A DNA stretch of 64,000 bases, from contig JAHDIE010000003.1 of NCBI GenBank assembly GCA_020630955.1, forward strand, positions 121,663 to 185,662, written 5' to 3'. This DNA is from Saprospiraceae bacterium (lineage in GTDB: Bacteria > Bacteroidota > Bacteroidia > Chitinophagales > Saprospiraceae). Each line of letters opens with the position of its first letter. Positions within the stretch are counted from its first letter, which is position 1. Positions 27,678 to 36,794 of this stretch are shown piece by piece. Below the pieces are notes generated by a model, which was not told the DNA's origin, ran no database searches, and saw only the letters and a list, made by a program, of their open reading frames with translations. Both the position numbers and the translations under genes were made by a program.

Positions 27678-28019
27678 TTATGCATCCTTTCTTTTAAGAA
27701 AATTGGGATTCAAAATTAAGACGCCAAATAAGATAGCCAAAAATACAGCTCCTCCAACATCATAAGTATCATTGATTATATGATAAAAAGTAAAGAATAT
27801 CATAAACCCCAAAAAGAAGCCAATAATGTATTTTCTATAATTTTTGAACCATATAAAAATACCACCTAAAATTTGCAGAACACCTAAACCTCTCCAAAGC
27901 ATTGTAGGGATGCTCTCCTGTAAAGAGCAGGGAGGTTCAAGGAAAAATAAGAATTTGTCTATACCAACGATAATAAGGAGGAGACTACAGGTTCCAATGA
28001 TTATATTTCTCAAATTCAT
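27678..28019 (-). CDS. DoxX-like small membrane protein
   Basis: The 113-residue protein has four hydrophobic helices (IIIGTCSLLLIIVGIDKFLF, LWRGLGVLQILGGIFIWF, IIGFFLGFMIFFTFYHII, GGAVFLAILFGVLIL). The pattern of Gly-rich helices with a K-F motif in the first resembles the DoxX/MauE-like family. No catalytic residues are visible. It lies 5 bp upstream of the FMN-dependent hydroxyacid oxidase gene and may form an operon with it, possibly linking electrons from the oxidase to the membrane; that link is inferred from position. Confidence 0.72.
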   Translation of the reverse strand: MNLRNIIIGTCSLLLIIVGIDKFLFFLEPPCSLQESIPTMLWRGLGVLQILGGIFIWFKNYRKYIIGFFLGFMIFFTFYHIINDTYDVGGAVFLAILFGVLILNPNFLKRKDA

Positions 28020-28074
28020 TAAATGGCTTTTTCTAAAGATACTAAGTATTTGAGAAAATCAGAACTATAGAGAA

Positions 28075-28398
28075 TTAAGATTCTTTATTAGGAAATTCCC
28101 AACCCCTTAATTTGTAATATTTTTCTTTTGGTTCACCAGTCCATCCATTAATCCCTTTCTTAGGCAGATCAATTAAGTGAATATATAGTGCTGGTAAAAG
28201 AAATAGTGAAAGGACAACAAAAGCAGTTGGTCTTCCGAAGTAATAAGAAAGGCAACAGATAGTGCCAAGAGTGCCAAAGAACTTTGCAAGTCTCTTTGGT
28301 TTTGGGGTTTTCTCTTCAAAATGTCCAAGAAGTATATTTCCGATTGCAAAAATCCCACTTACAATTGCTATCTCAAACCAAAGTGAATCAGGAACCAT
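28075..28398 (-). CDS. Small membrane protein of unknown function
   Basis: The 107-residue protein has three hydrophobic segments: an N-terminal helix (WFEIAIVSGIFAIGNILLG), a middle GTICCLSYYF and VVLSLFLLPALYIHLI. A soluble C-terminal tail follows, including KGINGWTGEPKEKYYKLRGW. I do not recognise the family. It may be cotranscribed with the DoxX-like gene 55 bp downstream. Confidence 0.65.
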   Translation of the reverse strand: MVPDSLWFEIAIVSGIFAIGNILLGHFEEKTPKPKRLAKFFGTLGTICCLSYYFGRPTAFVVLSLFLLPALYIHLIDLPKKGINGWTGEPKEKYYKLRGWEFPNKES

Positions 28399-28450
28399 TA
28401 TTTGACTTTTTCTTTATGCTAAAATTAAATAAACGAATGATAAATTATCA

Positions 28451-29278
28451 TTACTTCAACATGCTATCATTTTGAAGTTTAAAAACATCTTGCTCAAAAA
28501 TTTCATCTTCAAGCACATGATATTTATTGTTCATTTTTTGGTTCTGCTTTATTTTTTCTTTCGCTTTTTTTATGGAAATGTGAAAATTTGAAAGTTCCTT
28601 GAGGTGAAGATAGGATTTCGCTATATAAAACCTGTTTTCAGCAATATCATTTACTTCTTGTTGTTTTAAAAAGTACTTTATTGCCATATTGTGATTTCCT
28701 GTTTCTTGATATGCGACACCCAAGTGTAGAAAATCATAAAAACCGATATCAGAAGGATGGGAGTTAATAAATCTTTCAATAATCTCTATAGACTTTTGAA
28801 AATCCCCTTTCGCTTTGTAACACAATCCTTTGTACATTTCTAAATGATATGTCCCATCATGCGTGTAACCAATATCTCCATTTATTATCAATGAAAGAGA
28901 ATCAATGTCTCGAATTGCTCCATCATAATCTGCAAAGAATTTTCCTCTGCAAGATGCTCTTGTGCCAAGGTATGTAATAGGGTCGTATTTTACTGCCAAA
29001 TTGATGTTTTTGTCCCATTCAATTGGATTTCCTGCTTTTAGAAAGGGTACAGCCTTTTCGTAATAAGCAAATGCATAGTAAGGGCAAATAGATATACAAC
29101 TATCTAACAGCGCAATCGCTCTTGTTTCAAATTGATAGATGTACTTAAAATTATGAGAGAGCTTGCAGGCTTCATATTGAATCGTATCACCTTCCCAAAG
29201 ATACACATTACAATTAGGCTGCGATGAAAGATGACAGACTGAATATCCGAATAATAACAAACAAAAAATGGTTTTCAT
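28451..29278 (-). CDS. Exported TPR-repeat protein
   Basis: The 275-residue protein has a signal peptide (MKTIFCLLLFGYSVCHLSS) and at least four tetratricopeptide-like helical hairpins with the usual small/aromatic spacing (YAFAYYEKAVPFLKAGN, YKGLCYKAKGDFQKSIEIIE, HLGVAYQETGNHNMAIKYF and RFYIAKSYLHLKELSNF). TPR arrays are protein-interaction scaffolds, and no enzymatic domain is seen. Its start overlaps the stop of the TonB-C lipoprotein gene upstream by 4 nt, so the two are translationally coupled and probably meet in the periplasm. Confidence 0.85.
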   Translation of the reverse strand: MKTIFCLLLFGYSVCHLSSQPNCNVYLWEGDTIQYEACKLSHNFKYIYQFETRAIALLDSCISICPYYAFAYYEKAVPFLKAGNPIEWDKNINLAVKYDPITYLGTRASCRGKFFADYDGAIRDIDSLSLIINGDIGYTHDGTYHLEMYKGLCYKAKGDFQKSIEIIERFINSHPSDIGFYDFLHLGVAYQETGNHNMAIKYFLKQQEVNDIAENRFYIAKSYLHLKELSNFHISIKKAKEKIKQNQKMNNKYHVLEDEIFEQDVFKLQNDSMLK

Positions 29279-29778
29279 GGAAGTATTTTTACGATTTTAC
29301 CATCTACGATTTTAAACAAAACATACAAGTAGAAGTCGGTCTTTGTCATGTTGTTTCCTGTGTGCCATTTATCAATCGCCTTTATCACTTTGAGGAGCTT
29401 TTCGCTGGTTTGTTTTGAAAAAGACTTGGGTTTATTATCCAAACTGCTTTCTAAGATTCTAAAACGATCTGCCTCTCCTTTGCAGTTTACAATAAATCTA
29501 ACCCTAATGTACCCAGATTCATTTTTAAACTTTATTGATTTTGTTTGTTCTTCAATGAAAGAAACGAATTTTGGTTTATTGTGTTTAGAGCCAGTATTGT
29601 TTGAGACTCTATAATATTGAATGGCATGGTCTTCACCAAAGCATAATTCAAAATTGGGGTTATCAACGGCAGGGTCAAATGGGATATCTTCAACCCAACG
29701 AAGAGCTGGTGATTGGCTCGTCGTGCAGGAAATATTTGCTAAAATTAAAACAGTAATTGAAAGAAGTCCGTATTTCAA
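29275..29778 (-). CDS. Lipoprotein with TonB C-terminal-like domain
   Basis: The 167-residue protein is read from a TTG start at 29778, the only start that keeps its lipoprotein signal (LLSITVLILANISC, Cys 18). The C-terminal half has the TonB-C pattern ESGYIRVRFIVNCKGEADRFRIL, with a helix SEKLLKVIKAIDKW and a final strand FYLYVLFKIVDGKIV. Such domains without the N-terminal membrane anchor are common in Bacteroidota and are not necessarily energy transducers. It is coupled to the downstream TPR protein gene. Confidence 0.75.
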   Translation of the reverse strand: MKYGLLSITVLILANISCTTSQSPALRWVEDIPFDPAVDNPNFELCFGEDHAIQYYRVSNNTGSKHNKPKFVSFIEEQTKSIKFKNESGYIRVRFIVNCKGEADRFRILESSLDNKPKSFSKQTSEKLLKVIKAIDKWHTGNNMTKTDFYLYVLFKIVDGKIVKILP

Positions 29779-29875
29779 AATAATTGTTTCACAATTAATA
29801 ATAATCTAAATTATTACTTCAATAATTTTAAGATTATAAAATTTAATCCATTAACATTTTGTTGGCAAAAAGAAT

Positions 29876-31252
29876 TTATTGATCTCTTATCAAACTTAAA
29901 ACATATTCTTTTGCATCTCCTTCAACATAGATATCAGGATTGACAGTTTTAATACTATTTTCGTCTCCATCTGCCCCAATATCAAAAGCTATCGTATAAT
30001 CAAAAGGAAGATTGGAGTTAGGAAGAAATTCAGTTTTTTGTTCGCCAAAGTCATTGGTTCTTTCGCCTGTAGACTGACCGACTATGGTGCAAATGTTGTA
30101 GTTTGAGATCGCATCAGCTAGCATATTCGCACTAGAATAAGTTTTAGGACCGATTAATAAATAACAATTACCATTAAAGAAATGCTCAACAGCCATTGGT
30201 GGAATAGGGGCCTCTTCAGATCCAATTGAAAGTAGGGTACTGTCGCTTTGTAAGGTGAATTTTTTGAGATAATCTGCGCCATATTCTTTTTTGATTTCTC
30301 GGGATTCTAATTCTTCTATAGAGACATCACTAATTTTCCAAATTCTTTTAGATGATTGTCTATACGCTTTTCTTGTTATATAAGATAATAAGATGTCATT
30401 TAATGAAGAATCTCCTCCTGAGTTTTGCCTGATATCAATGATCAAATTGTTAATGTGCTTTTCATTTAATTCTTTGAAGGTATTTGATAAAAAGATTTCA
30501 AATGAATCATAATCTGTGCAACTATAATAGTTGAGGATACCTACTTGCTGATCGGCTATGATGTCAAAATCGTAGTTAACTTGTTTTGGATGAAGGCGAG
30601 CATACAGGTCAAAAAAGGACAAGGTGGAATTTTTGTCAATGTTGATAATTGCTCCATCCGATAAATTAATTTGGTAAGGAGGAAAAAGGCCTTTTAGATA
30701 AAGGTAAGTAGGAAAGAATAAAGTTGAATTGATTTCATTTTTATATTCGTAATTGCCAGCAAGACATTCCATTGCTTCTTGATAAAGTTTAATTGCTGAG
30801 TGACCATTAATGCTGTGAACCTCTTTTGAGAAAAATGTGTCTTGGACTGTGAGTTTTTTATTGTTTAACTTTAGTTCTAAAGGAAAATATCGAATTGAAT
30901 CTCTGAACGGTAATACTTCGGTAGAGTACCACACTAGTTTTGAATGTCCATCATCTATTTTGGAAATAAACTTCATGAATTCAATTATAAATTCAGATTT
31001 TGTAATCGAATCTTGAGTGGTCCAGTCTTTTTTTATACTAAAAAAATAATCATTTAATTGCTCTTTTGAAATATGCAGATAGGGGTTATAATGAACTTCT
31101 TCTAATCGATTGATTAGATGCTGCACATCATCAATGGCTTGTAGTGTAGAAATATTTCCTAATGCTTGGTTGTGTATTGATTTTATTGAATTTTGATTAT
31201 AACCAGATTGGGCAATAATCAATAATAAAAAACCAAGATAAAAGCACCTCAT
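29876..31252 (-). CDS. Exported S41-family (C-terminal processing) peptidase
   Basis: The open frame begins at 31318, but Met23 (31252) starts a signal peptide (MRCFYLGFLLLIIAQSGYNQ), so 458 residues are expected. The S41 core shows NLIIDIRQNSGGDSSLND, FNGNCYLLIGPKTYSSANMLAD (nucleophile Ser in TYSSA) and TIVGQSTGERTNDFGEQ. The N-terminal region is helical, without an obvious PDZ domain, as in the tricorn-like or interphotoreceptor-retinoid-like S41 proteins of Bacteroidota. It lies between non-homologous minus-strand genes; the substrate is unknown. Confidence 0.85.
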   Translation of the reverse strand: MRCFYLGFLLLIIAQSGYNQNSIKSIHNQALGNISTLQAIDDVQHLINRLEEVHYNPYLHISKEQLNDYFFSIKKDWTTQDSITKSEFIIEFMKFISKIDDGHSKLVWYSTEVLPFRDSIRYFPLELKLNNKKLTVQDTFFSKEVHSINGHSAIKLYQEAMECLAGNYEYKNEINSTLFFPTYLYLKGLFPPYQINLSDGAIINIDKNSTLSFFDLYARLHPKQVNYDFDIIADQQVGILNYYSCTDYDSFEIFLSNTFKELNEKHINNLIIDIRQNSGGDSSLNDILLSYITRKAYRQSSKRIWKISDVSIEELESREIKKEYGADYLKKFTLQSDSTLLSIGSEEAPIPPMAVEHFFNGNCYLLIGPKTYSSANMLADAISNYNICTIVGQSTGERTNDFGEQKTEFLPNSNLPFDYTIAFDIGADGDENSIKTVNPDIYVEGDAKEYVLSLIRDQ

Positions 31253-31382
31253 CGCGTAATGTTTTTTGAAATACGATTGAAAAACCAAATAGTTACAAGC
31301 TGTTGATGATTTTATCAAACTATGATATCTGATAAAACTACATTCATCTTCTTAGAATTGTCAAAATATCAAAGGGAAAAAA

Positions 31383-33713
31383 TTAATTTGAAATGATTTT
31401 TAAAACAAACGCTTTGGTCAATTTTTTTCCGGCAGCTTTTTTGATAATTTCAGCAAAAGGATATTGAAAATTGCATCCAGATTTCCATCGTGAGCAACCA
31501 TAGGCTTTATTGCCTTTAATAAGTTTTCCTTTTTTGCATTTTGGGCAAGGTGGCACTTCTTCCTTCTCTTGTTTATTTGTGGATTTTGCATCAAACTGAA
31601 GTTGATTGTTTTTATCCAATATAAGCTTTCCTTCAATTTTACCATTTGGACTTTGAAAGCCTTTTAGATTAACTGTTGATCTTTTTTCAACCAATCGTTT
31701 GATTTGGTTATCGCTAATTTTCTTTTGCATGAAAGTGAATGGAATTCCAAATTTACATCCCTCATTGAATTGATTACAACCAAACCTAGTTTTGCCTTTG
31801 ATGACGGTGCCTTTTTTACAGGAGGGGCAAAGCATTTTTTGACTTGTTTTATTGTTTTTTGATCTGACTGTATTTTTAGTTTTTCTTTTAGGTTTTTTTG
31901 ATGTCTTATTGATATTTTGAGAAACTGTTAATCTTTGAACATTTTTCTCTAATCGAACTTCAGTTACCAACTCGTCGACCATGTGTTTCATTTCCTTAAT
32001 AAAAACTGAGGCGCTATATGATCCAAGTTCAATTTCTTTTAAACGTTTCTCCCACTGTCCAGTCAATTCTGCCGAAGTTAGTAATTGATTTTTTATAGTT
32101 TGGATTAATTGAATTCCCATTTTGGTGGGTAGAACTTGTTTCTTTCGACGAATGGTATAGTTTCTTTTGTATAAAGTTTCAATGATGCTTGCCCTTGTTG
32201 ATGGCCTACCAATCCCGTTTGCCTTCATGAGTTCTCTCAGCTCTTCATCTTCCACTTGTTTTCCTGCGGTTTCCATGGCTCGAAGCAGTGAGGCCTCCGT
32301 ATAAAAGGGGGGTGCTTTTGTCATTTTTTCTATTAATTCTGGCCTATGCGGTCCAAACTCTCCGACATCGAATTTTGGTAATACCTTCTCTTCTTCTTTC
32401 TCTTCTTCTTCTTTGTTATCAGTAGCAGCTTTTTTTGGATATAAGATTCTCCAGCCTAAGTCTAGTATTTCTTTTCCATTGGCATAGAACTCAATGTTTT
32501 CAACTTTTGCAAGAACTTTGGTTTTTGCTACTAAACAATCGGGAAGAAAGACCGCTATGAATCTTCTTGCAATCAAGTCATACACCTGTTGTTGTTCGCC
32601 ATATAATTTTTGCTGCTCACCGGTTGGTATGATTGCATGATGGTCTGTAACTTTTTTATTGTCGAAGACCTTCTTTGATTTTTTAATTTTACTATTTAGA
32701 ATTGGGTTTGTAAATTCCTTGTAATCTGATATTCCTTTTAGAATATTGGGAACTTTTGGATACAAGTCATCTGGAAGATAGGTAGTATCTACTCTTGGGT
32801 AAGAAACCAATTTCATTTCATATAATTTCTGCACAATCTTCAGGGTCCGATCGGCTGAAAATCCAAATTTATTATTGCAGTGAACTTGTAGGCTGGTTAG
32901 GTCATAAAGTTTGGGTGCATATTCTTTTCCATTTTTCTTTTCCACCTTTTTGATAACCAAGTCCTTTCCTATAACGTAGTCTAAAATATTTTTTCCTTCT
33001 TCTTGATTATTGAACTTTCCCTTTATGTTTTTAAAAGTGACCTCACGATATTGAGTGTGTAATTCCCAATAAGGTTCAGCTTTGAATTGATCAATTTCTA
33101 ATTGCCTTTTGACCAACATTGCTAAAGTAGGAGTCTGCACTCTGCCAACAGAAAGTACTTGTTTGTATCCACCATATTTTAAGGTGTACAATCTGGTTGC
33201 ATTCATGCCCAATAACCAGTCTCCTATTGCTCTTGAGCTACCCGCAAAAAATAGTTTATCATACTTACTGGCAGGTTCAAGATTGGCGAAACCTTTTTTT
33301 ATTGCATCTGCAGTCAATGAAGAAATCCATAGTCTCTCAACCTGGCCCTCATAACCTGCTTCTTTTATAACCCATCGTTGTATCAATTCTCCTTCTGTTC
33401 CGGCATCTCCGCAATTTATTACCACCTTGGCTTTTTTAAATAAAGCTTCAATGATTCTAAATTGTTTTTTGACCCCACGATCATCCATCAATTTGGTCTT
33501 AAATTGTTCAGGTAGCATAGGTAGGCTATCTAAATCCCAGCGTTTCCATTGTGGTTTGTAATCTTGAGGAGGGAGTAGAGTACAGAAATGTCCAAAAGTC
33601 CAGGTAACTTGATATCCATTGCCTTCATAAAAGCCATCCTTTCTAGTCTTAGCTCCTATGACATAGGCAATTTCTTTTGCAACGCTTGGTTTTTCGGCAA
33701 TACAGACCTTCAC
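31383..33713 (-). CDS. topB: DNA topoisomerase III (type IA)
   Basis: This ATP-independent enzyme relaxes and decatenates DNA through a 5'-phosphotyrosine. The 776-residue protein begins with the TOPRIM segment (VCIAEKPSVAKEIA; GDAGTEGELIQRW, the acidic motif). It then has SVGRVQTPTLAM and LVSYPRVDTTYLP (catalytic Tyr, about residue 305), HHAIIPT, FYTEASLLRAME and GIGRPSTRASIIE. The C-terminus has two CxxC...C.....C zinc-ribbon-like modules (CPSCKKG and CPKCKKG), each followed by a Gly/Phe-rich tail. The start is GTG at 33713. An acidic low-complexity stretch (EEEEKEEEK) lies near residue 440. Confidence 0.95.
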   Translation of the reverse strand: MKVCIAEKPSVAKEIAYVIGAKTRKDGFYEGNGYQVTWTFGHFCTLLPPQDYKPQWKRWDLDSLPMLPEQFKTKLMDDRGVKKQFRIIEALFKKAKVVINCGDAGTEGELIQRWVIKEAGYEGQVERLWISSLTADAIKKGFANLEPASKYDKLFFAGSSRAIGDWLLGMNATRLYTLKYGGYKQVLSVGRVQTPTLAMLVKRQLEIDQFKAEPYWELHTQYREVTFKNIKGKFNNQEEGKNILDYVIGKDLVIKKVEKKNGKEYAPKLYDLTSLQVHCNNKFGFSADRTLKIVQKLYEMKLVSYPRVDTTYLPDDLYPKVPNILKGISDYKEFTNPILNSKIKKSKKVFDNKKVTDHHAIIPTGEQQKLYGEQQQVYDLIARRFIAVFLPDCLVAKTKVLAKVENIEFYANGKEILDLGWRILYPKKAATDNKEEEEKEEEKVLPKFDVGEFGPHRPELIEKMTKAPPFYTEASLLRAMETAGKQVEDEELRELMKANGIGRPSTRASIIETLYKRNYTIRRKKQVLPTKMGIQLIQTIKNQLLTSAELTGQWEKRLKEIELGSYSASVFIKEMKHMVDELVTEVRLEKNVQRLTVSQNINKTSKKPKRKTKNTVRSKNNKTSQKMLCPSCKKGTVIKGKTRFGCNQFNEGCKFGIPFTFMQKKISDNQIKRLVEKRSTVNLKGFQSPNGKIEGKLILDKNNQLQFDAKSTNKQEKEEVPPCPKCKKGKLIKGNKAYGCSRWKSGCNFQYPFAEIIKKAAGKKLTKAFVLKIISN

Positions 33714-33834
33714 AAATGGTTTTTAAATTAGAAAAATAATAATTTGATATATATAAAATTTAGTAGAGTCATAGTTCAAATTTCTTTATTCTTTTTTCAC
33801 TTATGTAAATGTCTAAAGAAATGCAATATTTGCT

Positions 33835-34293
33835 TTATGTTGATTTTGTGGATTTTCGAAGAGTCAAGAATAAACTTATTGATAAAAGAATTAATCCGGT
33901 TATTCCTCCATAGAGTTGAAAGCTTTGTTGAAATTGAACACCAACGAATATTACTCCAAGTATATATACTAACATTGCAAAAATAGCAGGTAGAGGAGGG
34001 AAATCTGTTTTTGATAGGCTACGATAAATGTAAATGTTGAGCAGTCCAATGACAAGAAAAGAAATACCCATCATAAAATTAGCAATGCCCCAAGCATCCC
34101 ATAAAGGTTGCTCTTTGCCGGAATAATAAAAATCTTTTTCTAAGTAGTCTTGGATTTGCGGTGATAATAGATCACTAAAGTGTACATAAGTGTGAATTAT
34201 TCCAACCGTAATCGGCATAATGGAACCGTAAATTAAAAATAGAATTTTGGAAGTTTTACTCATTGTTCGGTTTGTTGATTTGATGTCTTTCAA
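33835..34293 (-). CDS. Four-helix membrane protein of unknown function
   Basis: The 152-residue protein has four clear hydrophobic segments (ILFLIYGSIMPITVGIIHTYVHF, IANFMMGISFLVIGLLNIYIY, LPAIFAMLVYILGVIFVGVQF, YGGITGLILLSISLFLTL) and a short basic C-terminus. I recognise no motif. It stands alone between topB and the decayed serine-hydrolase locus. Confidence 0.7.
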   Translation of the reverse strand: MKDIKSTNRTMSKTSKILFLIYGSIMPITVGIIHTYVHFSDLLSPQIQDYLEKDFYYSGKEQPLWDAWGIANFMMGISFLVIGLLNIYIYRSLSKTDFPPLPAIFAMLVYILGVIFVGVQFQQSFQLYGGITGLILLSISLFLTLRKSTKST

Positions 34294-34451
34294 GTTTACA
34301 CTAAGGTAACTTGAATAAGAATACAGTCAAACAACATTTATAAATATTTTGGTCGATAAATGGCTCAAATTTTACAAGTTGTTGAAAATGAAGGAATGCT
34401 TCTTTGATTACATTGGGTTAAACATGGCTGAATAAGGAAGTATTATCTGAA

Positions 34452-35440
34452 TCAATAATTATTGGTTTCGACTTGGATAATTGCCTGGCCGATTTTGCCA
34501 AGGAAGTTAATAATTACTTCTTCATACAATGATGTTCCTAAGTCAGAATTGGTAAAAATGACCAATGCTTGTTTTGTTTTAGGAATCATAATCGCTAGGG
34601 TGTGAACACCGATATCATCCCCTCCATGTACCATAGCCATGCCTCCTTCAATATCAATATGTTTGTCAAACCACCAACCTAAGCCAAAATGTTTGTTTTC
34701 TGAAATGACTGATTCTGGATAGATGACTGCATCTTGTAATACTTTTGAAAGTCCAGCACCTTCAAGCATATGCAAAATGAATTTATTATAATCTTCTACA
34801 GTAGTTAATAAATTGTCAGCTGCGTTTGCTTTTGTATTTTTTTCAGTTAGGTATTGATTCCCTTCATTGTCATGCCATTTTGCAAATCTTTTACTTATTT
34901 CTTGGTCATCCCTAGTGAAAAAAGTGTTCTGCATGTTAAGTGGTCTAAAGATTAGTTCTTCTGCTAAAGTTTCAATTGATTTGTTGAATTTTGACTCCAA
35001 GACTTTCCTTAGATATTCATAACCTTCACCAGAATATTGATACGAGGTCCCAGGATCAAAGTAGAATTTTAATTTGCCATCCTCGGAATTTACCCTCCAA
35101 TTCTCAAAGCCTGTTCTGTGACTTAATATTAGTCTAGGGGTTAATTGTTTTGCTCTTGGGTCAGTGATTAGATCAAGGTCGATATAATAATTGTCTAAAG
35201 CCTTATCTAAATCTAATTTTCCAGCTTCGGATAGGTTTAATGTAATAAGAGTAGTAACAGGTTTTGTAAGTGACACTACATTCCAGATGGTATTATCTAT
35301 AGCTTTTGAAATCACTAATAGGGTATGGCCTTTTGGGGTGGCTCCAGCCTCTATCTCTGGATGGTTCTTATTGATATGCCAGCTCTTTGAGCAAGACTTT
35401 CTTGTATTAAATTTTGGCTTTCTCTTGTTGAAGTTAATTT
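34452..35440 (-). pseudogene. Decayed locus: XRE helix-turn-helix fragment fused to an N-truncated beta-lactamase-family serine hydrolase
   Basis: The minus frame open from 35453 gives 333 residues, but its first ~50 are not beta-lactamase-like. In the +1 frame, 35440-35351 encodes a classic XRE recognition region (LIQESLAQRAGISIRTIQR) that stops at TAG; after a one-base shift at about 35354 it continues in the hydrolase frame as IEAGATPKGHTLLVISKAI (to ~35295). Directly after comes the hydrolase from NVVSLTKPVTTL (SxxK), with YSGEGY and HGG motifs present and an intact end. So two unrelated coding remnants are joined near 35295; the hydrolase lacks its first ~50 residues and signal peptide, and the HTH lacks its start and has a frameshift. 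Confidence 0.72.
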
Positions 35441-35453
35441 TTACATAGTACAA

Positions 35454-35943
35454 AATAGAAACCTAAAATTTTGGTTCTAAATTGAAAATACAAATGGCAG
35501 GAATTATCAGACCAAAGCATATAAAGATTATATAAATTCAATGCTTTGTGTAAACTTTCATTTTACCATATATATACTGTTTTAGAAAGTGATGTATTTT
35601 TGGAACCATTAGTAACTATGAAATTAACACCTTCCAATTTCTAAGCAATGAGTAGATTTCCACTAGTGGTATAATATGAAATCCTTTTATTGAATATAGA
35701 TAGTTGATTGTTTTTGTTTTAATTATGGTATTTTTATTTACATTCAGTAGTGCCTTAGCTCCTCACAGTATTAGGAATAACGAGACTTTAAATTATTGAA
35801 GCAAATTTCGATAAATGGGTTTGGTTGGAATTGCTTTTAATAAAACTTTTTTCGGATTGAATATTCTACTAATTGAGTAAAAGATTAAACAAGAACCAAT
35901 TTCGGTTCTTCTGCATTATTAATTTTTTATTAAAATTTCAATC
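35454..35943. other. 490-bp non-coding stretch, probably remnant DNA
   Basis: No open frame longer than a few dozen codons was found. It lies upstream of the decayed HTH/hydrolase locus and may contain more eroded sequence. Features seen: a TATTTTTG box (35595-35602, plus) with no -33 partner, and a small hairpin AAGAACC-AATTTC-GGTTCTT (35891-35910) just before the gene at 35944. Confidence 0.5.
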
Positions 35944-36663
35944 ATGAAAAAAATTCTTTCATTAATTCTACTTTTTCCCTTTTTATTATATGGTCAAAGT
36001 TCGCAAGAATTAGGCTTATTTGAAGTGGTCAATCTGAAAATAAAAATGGGTCAAGAGAAAGCCTTCGAGGCTGCAGTAAAAAGTCATAATATGGAATACC
36101 ACAAAGATGGGACGCCATACAAAGCTGTCTTATTTTACATCGTCAATGGACCAAATGGTGGAGGTTATAGCTGGGTGATGGGACCTACAAATTTTGCAGC
36201 CATGGATACACGACCAACCGAAGGTGCTCATGATGAGGATTGGGCAAAGGTTGCATCGTATATTGAATCAGCCGATTCTCCGAAGTATTGGTCTCGAGAC
36301 TTTGATCTTTCTTTTACTGGTACCAATACATCTGGTAATAAGAGTTTGGTTTGGATATATGATATAACAACCGGTAAATATAAAAGATGGTCAGAACTTG
36401 TTTCGCAGGTGAGAGAAGTTTATGAACAAAAGAGGCCTGATGAGTCATTTTTAGTTTTTTGGAATGAATTTTCTGATACAAAGGCAGGTCAAGATGTAGC
36501 TATTGTTTTTCCATTTGAAAAGTGGGCTTGGCTTGATCGAGATGCTAATTTTGGTAAAGACTTTGAGGCGGTACATGGTGAGAATACCTGGGATAATTTC
36601 TTAGATGAAATGCGAGAATGTTTTGACGGTCGAACTGATTTTTTAAGAGAAAGAATCGATTGA
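35944..36663 (+). CDS. Exported protein of unknown function, possible tandem ferredoxin-like (ABM) fold
   Basis: The 239-residue protein has a signal peptide (MKKILSLILLFPFLLYG). The mature part reads as two similar halves. The first has LGLFEVVNLKIKMGQEKAFEA, then GGGYSWVMGPTNFAAMDTRP. The second has WIYDITTGKYKRWSELVSQV, then VAIVFPFEKWAWLDRD. The order strand, amphipathic helix, strand-strand, Trp/Phe-rich loop suggests a duplicated dimeric alpha-beta barrel-like unit; that is inferred from pattern only. No catalytic residues are assigned. It is monocistronic, with a hairpin after the stop. Confidence 0.75.
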   Translation: MKKILSLILLFPFLLYGQSSQELGLFEVVNLKIKMGQEKAFEAAVKSHNMEYHKDGTPYKAVLFYIVNGPNGGGYSWVMGPTNFAAMDTRPTEGAHDEDWAKVASYIESADSPKYWSRDFDLSFTGTNTSGNKSLVWIYDITTGKYKRWSELVSQVREVYEQKRPDESFLVFWNEFSDTKAGQDVAIVFPFEKWAWLDRDANFGKDFEAVHGENTWDNFLDEMRECFDGRTDFLRERID

Positions 36664-36673
36664 AAATAATTTT

Positions 36674-36703
36674 GTAGCAGGCATAAATCATGTCTGCTAC
36701 TTT
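36674..36703 (+). terminator. Hairpin after 35944-36663
   Basis: GTAGCAGGCAT (36674-36684) and ATGTCTGCTAC (36690-36700) pair over 11 bp with one G-U, loop AAATC. Only a short TTTCT follows, so termination is plausible but not strong. Confidence 0.5.
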
Positions 36704-36794
36704 CTAATCAACTTGGATGCTAATTGATGGTCTCGAAATTTTCATCATTAATTCTGGGAATCTCACCTTAGGCAATTGAAGGATTGCTATATAC

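Noticed and set aside
35891..35910. Hairpin AAGAACC-N6-GGTTCTT as a terminator or riboswitch
   Set aside because: A 7-bp stem with no T-run directly after it and no upstream transcript to end; too little for a call beyond a note in the intergenic entry.
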